The translations under genes were made by a program, and so were the position numbers. A DNA stretch of 64,000 nucleotides, taken from assembly GCF_036346855.1 (NCBI RefSeq), contig NZ_CP107841.1:7940001-8004000 (forward strand), given 5' to 3'. The notes under the pieces were generated by a model. The model had not been told where the DNA came from. It saw only the letters and a list, made by a program, of their open reading frames with translations, and made no database searches. This stretch comes from Streptomyces europaeiscabiei (lineage in GTDB: Bacteria > Actinomycetota > Actinomycetes > Streptomycetales > Streptomycetaceae). Each line of letters starts with the position of its first letter. Positions within the stretch are counted from its first letter, which is position 1. Below are positions 54,333 through 62,799 of the stretch, piece after piece.

Positions 54333-56879
54333 ATGGCACGCGGCAAGCTTCGGATTTACCTCGGTGCGGCACCGGGCGTCGGCAAGACCTACGCGATGCT
54401 GTCCGAGGCGCACCGTCGCGTCGAGCGGGGCACGGACTGCGTGGTCGCCTTCGTGGAGCACCACCACCGGCCGCGCACCGAGGTGATGCTGCACGGCCTG
54501 GAACAGATCCCGCGCAGGGAACTGGAGTACCGGGGAACCGTCTTCACCGAGATGGACGTGGACGCGGTGCTCGCCCGGAACCCCCGGGTGGCCCTCGTCG
54601 ACGAGCTGCCCCACACCAACATCCCCGGCTCGCGCAACACCAAGCGCTGGCAGGACGTCGAGGAACTCCTCGCGGCCGGCATCGACGTGATCTCGACCGT
54701 CAACATCCAGCACCTGGAGTCGCTGGGCGACGTCGTCGAGTCCATCACCGGCATCCGGCAGCAGGAGACCGTACCGGACGAGGTCGTCCGACGGGCCGAC
54801 CAGATCGAGCTGGTCGACATGTCCCCGGCGGCACTGCGCCGGCGTATGGCACACGGCAACATCTACAAGCCGGACAAGGTCGACGCGGCCCTGTCCAACT
54901 ACTTCCGCCCGGGCAACCTGACCGCACTGCGCGAGCTGGCGCTGCTGTGGGTCGCCGACCGGGTGGACGAGTACCTGAACGAGTACCGCAGCGAGCACCA
55001 GGTGTCGAAGATCTGGGGCTCCCGCGAGCGGATCGTCGTCGGGCTGACCGGTGGGCCCGAGGGCCGCACGCTGATCCGGCGGGCCGCGCGGCTCGCGGAG
55101 AAGGGGGCCGGCGGCGAGGTCATGGCCGTCTACATCGCCCGCAGCGACGGCCTGACCTCCGCGTCACCGAAGGAACTGGCCGTCCAGCGCACCCTCGTGG
55201 AGGACCTGGGCGGCACCTTCCACCACGTCATCGGGGAGAACATATCGACGGCGCTCCTGGACTTCGCGCGCGGTGTGAACGCCACACAGATCGTCCTCGG
55301 GGTGTCGCGCCGCAGGGGCTGGCAGTACGTCTTCGGTCCGGGCGTCGGCGCGACGGTGGCCCGTGAGTCGGGGCCCGACCTCGACGTCCACCTGATCACA
55401 CACGACGAGGCGGGCAAGGGGCGCGGACTGCCCGTGGCCCGCAGTGCGCGGCTCGGCCGGTCCCGGGTCATCTGGGGCTGGCTGGTAGGCGTGGCCGGAC
55501 CGGCCCTCCTGACGCTGCTGCTCACCGGCGTCACGCCTTCGGTCGGCCTGGCCAACGACATGCTGCTGTTCCTGACCCTGACGGTGGCCGCGGCCCTGCT
55601 CGGCGGGCTCTACCCGGCCCTGGCCTCGGCGGTGGTGGGCTCCCTGCTGCTGAACTGGTTCTTCACCCCGCCCATCCACACCCTGACGATCGCCGACCCC
55701 AAGAACATCGTTGCCATCGCCATCTTCGTCGGCGTCGCCGTGTCGGTGGCCTCCGTGGTGGACCTCGCGGCCCGGCGCACGCATCAGGCGGCGCGGCTGC
55801 GCGCCGAGTCGGAGATCCTCTCCGTGCTGGCGGGCAGTGTGCTGCGCGGGGAGAACAGCCTGGAGTCGCTGCTGGAGCGGGTCCGGGAGACCTTCGGGAT
55901 GGAGTCGGTCGCCCTGCTGGAGCGGGCCAGTGACGTCGATCCGTGGACCTGCGCGGGCAGCGTGGGCACGCGAACGGCGGTCGCACGGCCGGAGGACGCG
56001 GACGTCGACATGCCGGTCAGCGACCGGATGGCGCTGGCTCTTTCGGGGCGGGTGCTGCCGGCCGAGGACCAGCGGGTGCTCGCCGCGTTCGCCGCACAGG
56101 CCGCGGTGGTCCTGGATCGCCGGCGGCTCCAGTCCGAGGCCGACCAGTCGCGTGCGCTGGCCGAGGGCAACCGCATCCGTACGGCGCTGCTCGCCGCCGT
56201 CAGCCATGACCTCCGTACACCCCTGGCGGGCATAAAAGCCGCTGTCTCCTCGCTCAGATCCGATGACGTGGACTGGTCCGAGGAGGACCGGGCGGAGCTG
56301 CTCGAAGGCATAGAGGAGGGTGCGGACCGTCTCGACAATCTCGTGGGCAATCTGCTGGACATGTCCCGGCTGCAGACCGGCACGGTCACCACGCTGATCC
56401 GCGAGATCGACCTCGACGAGGTGGTGCCGATGGCACTGGGCGGCGTACCCGAGGACAGCGTCGAACTCGACATCCCCGAGACCCTGCCGATGGTCGCCGT
56501 CGACCCCGGGCTCCTTGAACGCTCGGTCGCCAACCTGGTCGAGAACGCGGTGAAGTACAGCCCTGCCGAGGAGCGGGTCCTGGTGTCGGCGTCTGCGATG
56601 GCCGATCGGGTGGAGATCCGGGTGGTGGACCGTGGCCCGGGTGTCCCGGACGATGCCAAGGACCGCATCTTCGAGCCGTTCCAGCGGTACGGGGATGCGC
56701 CGCGCGGAGCCGGGGTGGGCCTGGGTCTGGCGGTGGCGCGCGGCTTCGCGGAGGCGATGGGCGGCACCCTCGCCGCTGAGGACACCCCCGGCGGCGGCCT
56801 CACCATGGTCCTTTCCCTCCCGGCAGCGTCCGACGTTCACCCGGTCCGCCCCGAGCTTCCGGCTACCGCCACTTCCTGA
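54333..56879 (+). CDS. kdpD: Sensor histidine kinase KdpD
   Basis: 848 residues. KdpD domain with Walker A GAAPGVGKT at 11-19, DELPHTNIPGSRNTKRWQD, universal-stress-like domain near 235-365, DUF4118 membrane domain near 395-495, GAF-like region, HisKA with His625 in AVSHDLRTPLAG and HATPase (NLVENAVKYSP, VVDRGPGVPD). It phosphorylates KdpE at low K+ or high osmolarity. The ATG aligns with the family N-terminus and has GAGACGAGAAG upstream. Highly similar to the orphan kinase at 42.4 kb. Confidence 0.93.
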   Translation: MARGKLRIYLGAAPGVGKTYAMLSEAHRRVERGTDCVVAFVEHHHRPRTEVMLHGLEQIPRRELEYRGTVFTEMDVDAVLARNPRVALVDELPHTNIPGSRNTKRWQDVEELLAAGIDVISTVNIQHLESLGDVVESITGIRQQETVPDEVVRRADQIELVDMSPAALRRRMAHGNIYKPDKVDAALSNYFRPGNLTALRELALLWVADRVDEYLNEYRSEHQVSKIWGSRERIVVGLTGGPEGRTLIRRAARLAEKGAGGEVMAVYIARSDGLTSASPKELAVQRTLVEDLGGTFHHVIGENISTALLDFARGVNATQIVLGVSRRRGWQYVFGPGVGATVARESGPDLDVHLITHDEAGKGRGLPVARSARLGRSRVIWGWLVGVAGPALLTLLLTGVTPSVGLANDMLLFLTLTVAAALLGGLYPALASAVVGSLLLNWFFTPPIHTLTIADPKNIVAIAIFVGVAVSVASVVDLAARRTHQAARLRAESEILSVLAGSVLRGENSLESLLERVRETFGMESVALLERASDVDPWTCAGSVGTRTAVARPEDADVDMPVSDRMALALSGRVLPAEDQRVLAAFAAQAAVVLDRRRLQSEADQSRALAEGNRIRTALLAAVSHDLRTPLAGIKAAVSSLRSDDVDWSEEDRAELLEGIEEGADRLDNLVGNLLDMSRLQTGTVTTLIREIDLDEVVPMALGGVPEDSVELDIPETLPMVAVDPGLLERSVANLVENAVKYSPAEERVLVSASAMADRVEIRVVDRGPGVPDDAKDRIFEPFQRYGDAPRGAGVGLGLAVARGFAEAMGGTLAAEDTPGGGLTMVLSLPAASDVHPVRPELPATATS

Positions 56880-56885
56880 CACCCC

Positions 56886-56911
56886 CTGCTCCCGGGGTAT
56901 TCCGGGAGCAG
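56886..56911 (+). terminator. kdp operon terminator
   Basis: CTGCTCCCGG and CCGGGAGCAG form a perfect 10-bp stem with a 6-base loop, 7 bp after the kdpD stop. The following 150 bp to 57069 show no gene I can support. Confidence 0.8.
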
Positions 56912-57069
56912 CCCTCGCTGAGCCAGGTCTCGCCGGCCTGCTCGACCACCTCGGTGGACAGGATCTGCGGCAGCTTCTGGTGGCCGGGTCGGCTGGCGCC
57001 TGTTCGCGCTGCGCCGAGGTGAACGAACCACGCGTGCGGGCTACGCCCGTCGGCATGGGGCGGCGAGGG

Positions 57070-57396
57070 TCACTTCCCGGCTGTGCCGGATTCCCCGCTG
57101 ATGGATTCCTGGTAGACGTCCGCATAGGTGGGAGAGTCCTTGACCAGGTCGTCGCAGAACGCGGCGACGTCGTTGCCGACGAGTTCCAGGACCCCCTTGC
57201 CCGCGGCGACGCCCTCCTCGAAGAAGTCGACGATCCCGGGGAGCAGGGGCCCGTCAGGCAGGTCGATCGGTCCGATCTTGAACAGGTACTTCTGCATCTC
57301 CTTGTAGACGATCCGGTAGTCCTGCGGAAGTGCCTTGACCCGAGCCGTGTGTGCCCGCCACTGCTTCTTGCCCTCGATGATGTCCTGGATGCCCAC
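57070..57396 (-). CDS. DUF1048 family protein
   Basis: 108 residues, helical, beginning MGIQDIIEGKKQWRAHTARV with ALPQDYRIVYKEMQKYLFKI, the conserved core of DUF1048. Members occur in Gram-positive operons with PadR regulators; the function is unknown. It follows a second DUF1048 gene by 1 bp. Confidence 0.78.
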   Translation of the reverse strand: MGIQDIIEGKKQWRAHTARVKALPQDYRIVYKEMQKYLFKIGPIDLPDGPLLPGIVDFFEEGVAAGKGVLELVGNDVAAFCDDLVKDSPTYADVYQESISGESGTAGK

Positions 57397-57397
57397 G

Positions 57398-57754
57398 TCA
57401 GCCTCCCAGCCGGCTCAGTTTCCTTGCGACGTTCCTGTTCAACTGCTCGCGCCACCGGTCGCGATAGGTTCGCGCCCCTTCTCCACCGGCCAGCGCTGTG
57501 CAAAAGCCTCGGATGTCGTCGCCGAGCACCTCGTGGACGTTCTGCCCGTCCGCCGCTGTTTCTTCGAGCAGCCCCAGGGCGGCGTCGAGGATCGGCATCA
57601 GGCTGCGGCCGGTGAAGCTCCCATGGGGAAAGAGGTGGCCCTTGATCTGTTCCCACGCCGCCTGGTGGTCGTCCGGCAGGGCCTCGGCCCGGGCTTCGAA
57701 CGCCTTCCATTCCCTGGTGAGATCGCTGCCTGTGATGGTCTCCCAGAAGTTCAT
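57398..57754 (-). CDS. DUF1048 family protein
   Basis: 118 residues with WKAFEARAEALPDDHQAAWE and IKGHLFPHGSFTG, homologous in layout to the next gene. The ATG overlaps the stop of the PadR gene as ATGA. The pair of DUF1048 proteins may form a complex. No enzymatic motif is visible. Confidence 0.78.
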   Translation of the reverse strand: MNFWETITGSDLTREWKAFEARAEALPDDHQAAWEQIKGHLFPHGSFTGRSLMPILDAALGLLEETAADGQNVHEVLGDDIRGFCTALAGGEGARTYRDRWREQLNRNVARKLSRLGG

Positions 57755-58077
57755 CTCGCGCCCTCCTTGAGCTTGTCGATGCGTGCTGAGACGTACTGCC
57801 ATTTCGCCCAGAACTTCGCGAGTTCCTCGCGTCCGGCTTCGTTGAGCGCGTAGAACTTGCGCGGCGGACCAACCCCGGACGGTCGTTTCGTCACCTGGAC
57901 GAGTCCGTTCCTCTCCAGCCGCAGCAGGATCGTGTACACCGTCCCCTCGATGACGTCGGCGAAGCCGAGCTCGTTCAGCTGACGGGTGATGGCGTACCCG
58001 TAGGTCTCCTCGCTGCCGATGATTTCGAGCACGCACCCTTCGAGCGTGCCCTTCAGCATCTCCGTCAGGTCGTCCAT
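57751..58077 (-). CDS. PadR-family transcriptional regulator
   Basis: 108 residues: winged helix with LEGCVLEIIGSEETYGYAI and VIEGTVYTILLRLERNGLV, then the basic wing RPSGVGPPRKFYAL and a short C-terminal dimer helix. First gene of the PadR-DUF1048-DUF1048 operon, probably autoregulated through the inverted repeats just upstream. Confidence 0.87.
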   Translation of the reverse strand: MDDLTEMLKGTLEGCVLEIIGSEETYGYAITRQLNELGFADVIEGTVYTILLRLERNGLVQVTKRPSGVGPPRKFYALNEAGREELAKFWAKWQYVSARIDKLKEGAR

Positions 58078-58096
58078 CGCGGTTACTCCTCAGCGC

Positions 58097-58135
58097 TATC
58101 GGTACTGCGTGGTACCGAGTACCGCTATACCGTAT
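58097..58135. promoter_or_regulatory. Probable PadR operator/promoter
   Basis: Upstream of the PadR gene is a cluster of GGTAC and GTACC half sites (GGTACTGCGTGGTACC and GGTACCGAGTACC overlap), giving nested inverted repeats in an AT-richer stretch. The remainder of the gap to 58430 holds no supported gene. Confidence 0.45.
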
Positions 58136-58430
58136 CACCTAGTAGTGGAGGGTGGCAGTGTCTCCTTCGTGCAGGTGAGCGGCGGCGAAGCGGCTCAGGT
58201 CGTCGAGACCGGCATTCAGACACCCGTAGGGCAGGGCTGGGTGACGGTTCATGACGTATCACCTGCGCCGGGACCGGCAGCGTGCGACCGGACTCCAGTA
58301 AAACCCGCTCGCCCTCACCGTCATTGCGACCGCCTGCTTCGTCATCCGCTGCGGCTTCAAGCGCAACGGCTGGCTGTAGTCCACGGCCACGGGACCACCG
58401 GATCGCCGAAGCCTGTCACAATCCACGATG

Positions 58431-58444
58431 TCCTGAATTCAGGA
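58431..58444. promoter_or_regulatory. ArsR-type operator palindrome
   Basis: TCCTGAATTCAGGA is a perfect 14-bp palindrome 15 bp before the CmtR-like start. The TGAA...TTCA core is common for ArsR-family sensors. Confidence 0.6.
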
Positions 58445-58458
58445 ATCCGTGTACTGTC

Positions 58459-58800
58459 GTGAGTGTGCTGACTGTTGCCTCCGACATCGAAGTCCTCGCC
58501 CGGTTCGGCCGCGCGCTCGCCGACCCGATCCGCTGCCGCATCCTGCTCGCCTTGCGCGAGGCTCCGGCCTACCCCGCCGACCTCGCCGACACGCTCGGCG
58601 TCTCCCGCACCCGGCTGTCCAACCACCTCGCCTGTCTGCGCGACTGCGGACTGGTCGCCACCGTGCCCGACGGCCGTCGTACCCGTTACGAGTTGGCCGA
58701 CGAACGCCTCGGCCACGCGCTCGACAACCTGCGTACCGCCGTGGTGGCCGTCGAGACCGACCGCACCTGCGTGGACGCCGACGAGAAGGGGTGCTGCTGA
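58459..58800 (+). CDS. CmtR-type ArsR-family metal sensor
   Basis: 113 residues. ARFGRALADPIRCRILLALR and RTRLSNHLACLRDCGLV align with mycobacterial CmtR: the Cys-x3-Cys in the recognition helix and a distal Cys in DRTCVDADEKGCC correspond to its Cd/Pb ligands. It would release DNA when Cd(II) or Pb(II) binds. Start is GTG here or the GTG two codons later; the promoter is very close, so the transcript may be leaderless. Its stop overlaps the efflux gene ATG. Confidence 0.85.
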   Translation: MSVLTVASDIEVLARFGRALADPIRCRILLALREAPAYPADLADTLGVSRTRLSNHLACLRDCGLVATVPDGRRTRYELADERLGHALDNLRTAVVAVETDRTCVDADEKGCC

Positions 58801-59504
58801 TGACGGCGATATCCCTCGGCCCCTCCCCGGCCCGGCGTGACGCGCTCGCCCGACGGATACGTCTGCTGGTGGCCGCGACCATCACGTACAACGTCATCGA
58901 GGCGGTCGCCGCCCTCACCGCCGGCACTCTGGCCTCCTCCACCGCCCTGATCGGCTTCGGCCTGGACTCCGTCATCGAGGTCTCCTCGGCCGCCGCGGTC
59001 GCTTGGCAGTTCTCCGCCCGCGAGCACGCCGTACGCGAAGCGCGCGAGAAGACGACCCTGCGCATCATCGCGGTGTCGTTCTTCGTGCTCGCCGCCTATG
59101 TGGCGATTGATGCCGTACGTTCACTGGCCAGCACCAGCGAGGCGGAACGCTCCCTCCCCGGCATCGCGCTCGCCGCGCTCTCCCTCGCGGTCATGCCGCT
59201 CCTGTCCGCAGCCCAACGCCGGGCCGGGCGCGAACTCGGCTCCGCCAGCGCGGTCGCCGACTCCAAACAGACCCTGCTGTGCACGTACCTCTCGGCCGTA
59301 CTCCTGGTCGGCCTGATTCTCAACGCCACCCTCGGCTGGTCCTGGGCCGACCCCGCCGCCGCTCTCGTCATCGCGGCCATCGCAGTCAAAGAGGGCCGCG
59401 ACGCCTGGCGCGGGGACGGGTGCTGTGCCATCCCGGTCACCGGTGCGGCCCAGGCCCAGGCCGAGGACGGGTGCGGGTGCCGGTCCGGCTGCACTTGCTG
59501 CTGA
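58800..59504 (+). CDS. Cation-efflux (CDF-type) transporter with Cys-rich tail
   Basis: 234 residues with about six membrane segments; ALIGFGLDSVIEVSSAAAVA and VADSKQTLLC carry the paired acidic metal-site pattern of compact CDF-like transporters. The C-terminus after residue 205 has seven Cys clustered as CGCRSGCTCC plus an upstream CC. It is coupled to the CmtR-like gene and therefore probably exports Cd, Pb or Zn. Confidence 0.8.
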   Translation: MTAISLGPSPARRDALARRIRLLVAATITYNVIEAVAALTAGTLASSTALIGFGLDSVIEVSSAAAVAWQFSAREHAVREAREKTTLRIIAVSFFVLAAYVAIDAVRSLASTSEAERSLPGIALAALSLAVMPLLSAAQRRAGRELGSASAVADSKQTLLCTYLSAVLLVGLILNATLGWSWADPAAALVIAAIAVKEGRDAWRGDGCCAIPVTGAAQAQAEDGCGCRSGCTCC

Positions 59505-59516
59505 CACGCAGCCCGT

Positions 59517-59922
59517 TCAGGGTGTCGCCACCGCCGTGAGCGTCCCCTGAAGCCGAATGCCGCGGTTGAAGCGACGCAACAGCAGCAGCGCGGTCGTGGC
59601 GAGGCCGGTGAGCAGGCCCAGCCAGATGCCGACGATCTCCCAGCCCGTGGCGAGGCCGGAGAGCGCGGCGGCGGCGTCGAGCATCGCTGTCATTTCGTCG
59701 CAGATGAGCCAGCGGGGGCGCAGAACGAGGGCGCGGGCCAGGCAGGCGCGTTGGAGCTGTCCGTTGCTGACCTCGTGCGGGTGTCTGGGCAGCAGGTCGG
59801 GGGTGAGGCCGAGGGTGATGGCGAGTTCGGGGACTACCGTCTCGGACCTCCCCGGTGGAGCGCCCGTGGCATCAGCCGCGTCCGCCGGAGAATCCATCAC
59901 CCGGCAGTGCGGAAAGGGTTGA
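59517..59922 (-). pseudogene. Chimera of peptide-ABC ATPase and MATE efflux fragments
   Basis: On the minus strand one open frame joins two unrelated pieces. The first has LGLTPDLLPRHPHEVSNGQL and a Walker B region LICDEMTAMLDA, as in DppF/OppF-type ATPases but without a P-loop. The second has WEIVGIWLGLLTGLATTALL and a short tail like a MATE transporter C-terminus. Neither can function; this is a deletion scar. Confidence 0.6.
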
Positions 59923-60000
59923 CGGAGCTCTGGATCGGCGCAAAACACCTCGAGACCGCTGCGGGAGCGAGACGGCACTTTGCGCGAGATCCGGAACGGT

Positions 60001-61146
60001 TCAACCAGTCATTTGGTCCGAGCCGAGCGAGGGATCGGGCCCGAAGTCGTCCACCTCCATCGTGGCGTGTCCGCCTGGTGGGCTGGTGAGTCTGCCCTGG
60101 ACACGGACGGGGATGCCGTCATCGTGGCAGCGGACGGCGGTGTGGTACGCGCTGTCGGGCAGGTCCATCCAGACGGTTCTGCTGCGTCGTTTGATCAGAG
60201 TCTGGACCCCTACCCGGCCGGTTTCATCGTCCGGATGGCGACTGAGATCGGTGACGATGCCGTAGATGAGGTGTTGGCTGGTGTAGATGCGGGTCTTCAA
60301 CTGCGCGGACACCCGGTCGACGATGTCGATCGCCGCTTGGTTGAACTCCACCTGCGGAGGAGTCCCTGGTGGCGGCGAGGCCACCCGGGACCAGTTGAAA
60401 GAGACGTTGAGGGAGCCGACGGAGTCCGTGCTCACCACTTTGCTGAGAGCTTGGCACAGCTCATAAGAGACGCCCTCGCCGATCGAATCCGTGATCTCGC
60501 TGGGGGTGGGCTCCCGTTCAGTGCTCGCCATGTCTTCCAGTACTCCCAGGGCGCGGGACATCGTGGCAGTGACGCGTCGGTCGAAGAGCGTTTCCTCCAC
60601 CCCGACCTCGATGTACTCCTGACCGGGGAAGTACACGTCCTCGGGGGAGCGCGCCTGGCTGATGATGGGGACGATGTACGACCCCCTACGGGTCTGCCCC
60701 AGCCGGACCTCCCGTGCCTGTTCCCGTGCCCGGGTGGGGAAGTTACGGAAGTGCCCCTGGCGTCGGATGGTGGCTGCGGCGGACGCTACACGCAGGCGCT
60801 TGGCGGAGATGAACAGTTCGTAGCCGGCCTCCAAGGGGATCGATCCGTCGCTGAGCGAGGGGTGGGATGCCTTGAGATCGGTCACGTCGTTGAAGACGGT
60901 GGCAACGGCGTCGTAAACGGTTCGCGTGTCCTGGGACTCGATGCGTGCCAGATCTGCCAGGAGGATCTGGGTTCGCTTGGCGAAGTCCGGGGCGCCTGGC
61001 TTCATGGGCACCAGGACAACCTCTTCGGATGGTCCGGGCAGACTCCACAGCTCCGCAACGGTGCCACCGGAAACCGGAGTCCAGCCAGTGACCTTGAGGT
61101 AGCTGCGGATCTCCTCAGGACCGAAGTCGGGCTCACTGTGCACCAC
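60001..61146 (-). CDS. Unknown protein coupled to a DUF4365 gene
   Basis: About 381 residues from a GTG 1 bp after the DUF4365 stop, with GGGAGGTG inside the upstream coding end as ribosome site; a longer ATG form would overlap by 26 bp. Soluble, mixed composition. Visible pieces are WSLPGPSEEVVLVPMKPGAP, a helical ISAKRLRVASAAATIRRQG and a basic C-terminal part with VQTLIKRRSRTVWMDL, which resembles an OB-like strand set. I do not recognise the family. Because it is coupled to a nuclease-fold protein in a relic-rich stretch, a defence role is possible but not shown. Confidence 0.65.
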   Translation of the reverse strand: MVHSEPDFGPEEIRSYLKVTGWTPVSGGTVAELWSLPGPSEEVVLVPMKPGAPDFAKRTQILLADLARIESQDTRTVYDAVATVFNDVTDLKASHPSLSDGSIPLEAGYELFISAKRLRVASAAATIRRQGHFRNFPTRAREQAREVRLGQTRRGSYIVPIISQARSPEDVYFPGQEYIEVGVEETLFDRRVTATMSRALGVLEDMASTEREPTPSEITDSIGEGVSYELCQALSKVVSTDSVGSLNVSFNWSRVASPPPGTPPQVEFNQAAIDIVDRVSAQLKTRIYTSQHLIYGIVTDLSRHPDDETGRVGVQTLIKRRSRTVWMDLPDSAYHTAVRCHDDGIPVRVQGRLTSPPGGHATMEVDDFGPDPSLGSDQMTG

Positions 61147-61147
61147 C

Positions 61148-61651
61148 TCAGTCCACCTCCCGACCGCTGGCATTGGTCAGCCGACGCGCCGCGTCGAACA
61201 TCGCGTTCATGGCCTTCACTGTGAGCGGCTGGTGTTCAGGGAGGCTGACTGCAGTGGTGACGCTGCCGTTGGCCTTCCCCTTGCCCTGTAACGAGGCCCA
61301 ATAGCCATGACAGGCCAGGACGATCGACTCCGGCTGATGAGTCACCCAGCGGCCGATGTCCGGGGGAACTATCAATAAGGCGAGGTGGCCCGGGGCTGAG
61401 CGTTCCGGGTCGCGCAGCTTGTCGTACGTCTCGACGTCGAGGTCGAAGCTGTAGCCACCACGAACGATGCGCGGGCTCTGCGTGCACTTGAGCTGGATGT
61501 CGACCATCAGGCCGTGCGAGCGAAGGGTGACATCGACGCCGTCCTTGTCGACATTCCAGTCGCAGATCGTGTAACCGCCCTGAGTTGCAAGGACATGCAC
61601 ATAGGCGCGACTGACTTGTTCCTTCTGCCAACTCGACGCCTCTGCGGCCAC
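61148..61651 (-). CDS. DUF4365 domain protein (nuclease-fold)
   Basis: 167 residues from a GTG with GGGGAGGGGG upstream; a longer frame extends 25 codons further. After a helix (WQKEQVSRAYVHVLATQGG) comes CDWNVDKDGVDVTLRS and then MVDIQLKCTQSP, matching the D...QxK core of DUF4365, a PD-(D/E)xK-related family frequent in defence and conflict contexts. It is first of a two-gene unit with the unknown downstream protein. Confidence 0.7.
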   Translation of the reverse strand: MAAEASSWQKEQVSRAYVHVLATQGGYTICDWNVDKDGVDVTLRSHGLMVDIQLKCTQSPRIVRGGYSFDLDVETYDKLRDPERSAPGHLALLIVPPDIGRWVTHQPESIVLACHGYWASLQGKGKANGSVTTAVSLPEHQPLTVKAMNAMFDAARRLTNASGREVD

Positions 61652-61843
61652 TGGTCCCCCTCCCCTTGGCGTGATCGCGAGGATAAGCGGAGAGAGACTC
61701 CGGGGGAATAGGGCCTCATCTCTCACGTACGTCGGAGAGTCCCGTCCTCCGTGCCCGAGCCTGTCGACAACTCCGGTGCGCCCGCCCGTGAAGTGGGATC
61801 GAGTGGAACCCTGTCCTGGCGAGCTGACGGGGGTGGGCGCGGC

Positions 61844-62206
61844 CTACAGGCCGGTGACGGGTTGCCCGGTGAGTGCTTGGGCGATCTGCCAGAGCTGTCC
61901 ACCGCGGGACGCCTTCACGAGGACGACATCGTCGGGGCGGAGGATGGAGGCCAGGTAGGCGGCGGCGGTGCCGTTGTCACCGACCATCGCGATGTCCGGG
62001 ACGCCCGCTGCGCCCGCCGCGAGGGCGAGTTGCTTGGCGAGGGTATCGCCGACCGTCACGACGAGATCGACGCCGTTCTCGGCCGCCATGCGCCCGACCT
62101 CGCGGTGGGCCTCCACTGCTTCGTCGCCCAACTCCAGCATCTCTCCGAGTACGGCGACCCTCCGGCCGCCTGTGGCCTCGGTCGTGTCGCCGTCTGTCTC
62201 GGGCAT
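61844..62206 (-). pseudogene. MurF C-terminal fragment
   Basis: 120 codons that read RVAVLGEMLELGDEAVEAHR, VVTVGDTLAKQLA and VLVKASRGGQLWQIAQAL, the C-terminal domain of UDP-MurNAc-tripeptide--D-Ala-D-Ala ligase. The ATP-binding and substrate domains are absent, so this is a duplicated or transferred remnant rather than the working murF. Confidence 0.75.
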
Positions 62207-62435
62207 CAGGACTCTCCGTTGTTCAAGGGCGCGAAGGCGATCGCGCGGCCGGTGTAGGAAGGGGACAGGCGGCTGAGGGGCAGGACTTCGTTGCGCGGCA
62301 GATCACACCATTTTCTTCGCGATCTCCAACAGTGCGGTGAACCAAGTCACTGTTCGCTGAGGTCCACCCCAGTCCAATCACGGCAACTGAGACCACGCAC
62401 GGAGAAAGGCCCCCACCGCGAACGGGCCCAGGCAC
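62207..62435. other. Intergenic DNA between the murF relic and the tRNA fragment
   Basis: About 230 bp without a supported gene; lies on the chromosomal side of the proposed attachment site. Confidence 0.4.
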
Positions 62436-62492
62436 TGGCGGAGGATGCGAGATTCGAACTCGTGAGGGGTTGCCCACAACACGCTTTCCAAG
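62436..62492 (-). mobile_element. 3' part of tRNA-Ser(GGA): probable attachment site
   Basis: On the minus strand the sequence runs from the anticodon loop CTTGGAAA (anticodon GGA at 62489-62487) through a long variable arm and the T arm GAGTTCGAATCTC to the acceptor strand and CCA (62438-62436). The other half of the anticodon stem and the D arm are missing, so it is not a tRNA gene. A 3' duplicate of this kind is the usual scar of integration into a tRNA gene. By orientation the inserted element must lie to the right. Confidence 0.7.
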
Positions 62493-62799
62493 TCTTCGCC
62501 TGGGGGTTCGGTAGGGAACGGGGGTGTTCTGACCTCGGGTGGAGGGAGTGGTGGGGAGGGCTTCGGACGGCGCTGGACGGGGGCGAATGAGACCAGAACT
62601 GAGACCAGGGTGCCCAGTGTTGTGCCTGGTCGGACGCTGTGTCTGGGCCCGTGCGACGTGCTGTTCAGGGGCCGGTGTCGCCCGGCTGACCGCGTGCCGG
62701 TGCCGGAGTCCGTGTATGTGGATTGTCCCCTCAGAGTGTCAGTGGTGCCCGGTAGGTTCTGCTGGGGCACGTAACCGCGAACGGGGAGACATTTCGATC
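62493..62799. other. Left edge of the proposed integrated element
   Basis: No gene is supported. Two copies of GAGACCA at 62589-62595 and 62601-62607, 12 bp apart, resemble the short repeats often seen near integrase/attachment regions of Streptomyces elements. Confidence 0.4.

Noticed and set aside
56912..57069. Coding-like bias on both strands after kdpD
   Set aside because: No start, ribosome site or family; possibly a short gene remnant but not supportable.
58300..58380. Short frame NPLALTVIATACFVIR ending in a stop, resembling a transposase tail
   Set aside because: Too short and no conserved residues; I could not link it to a specific family.
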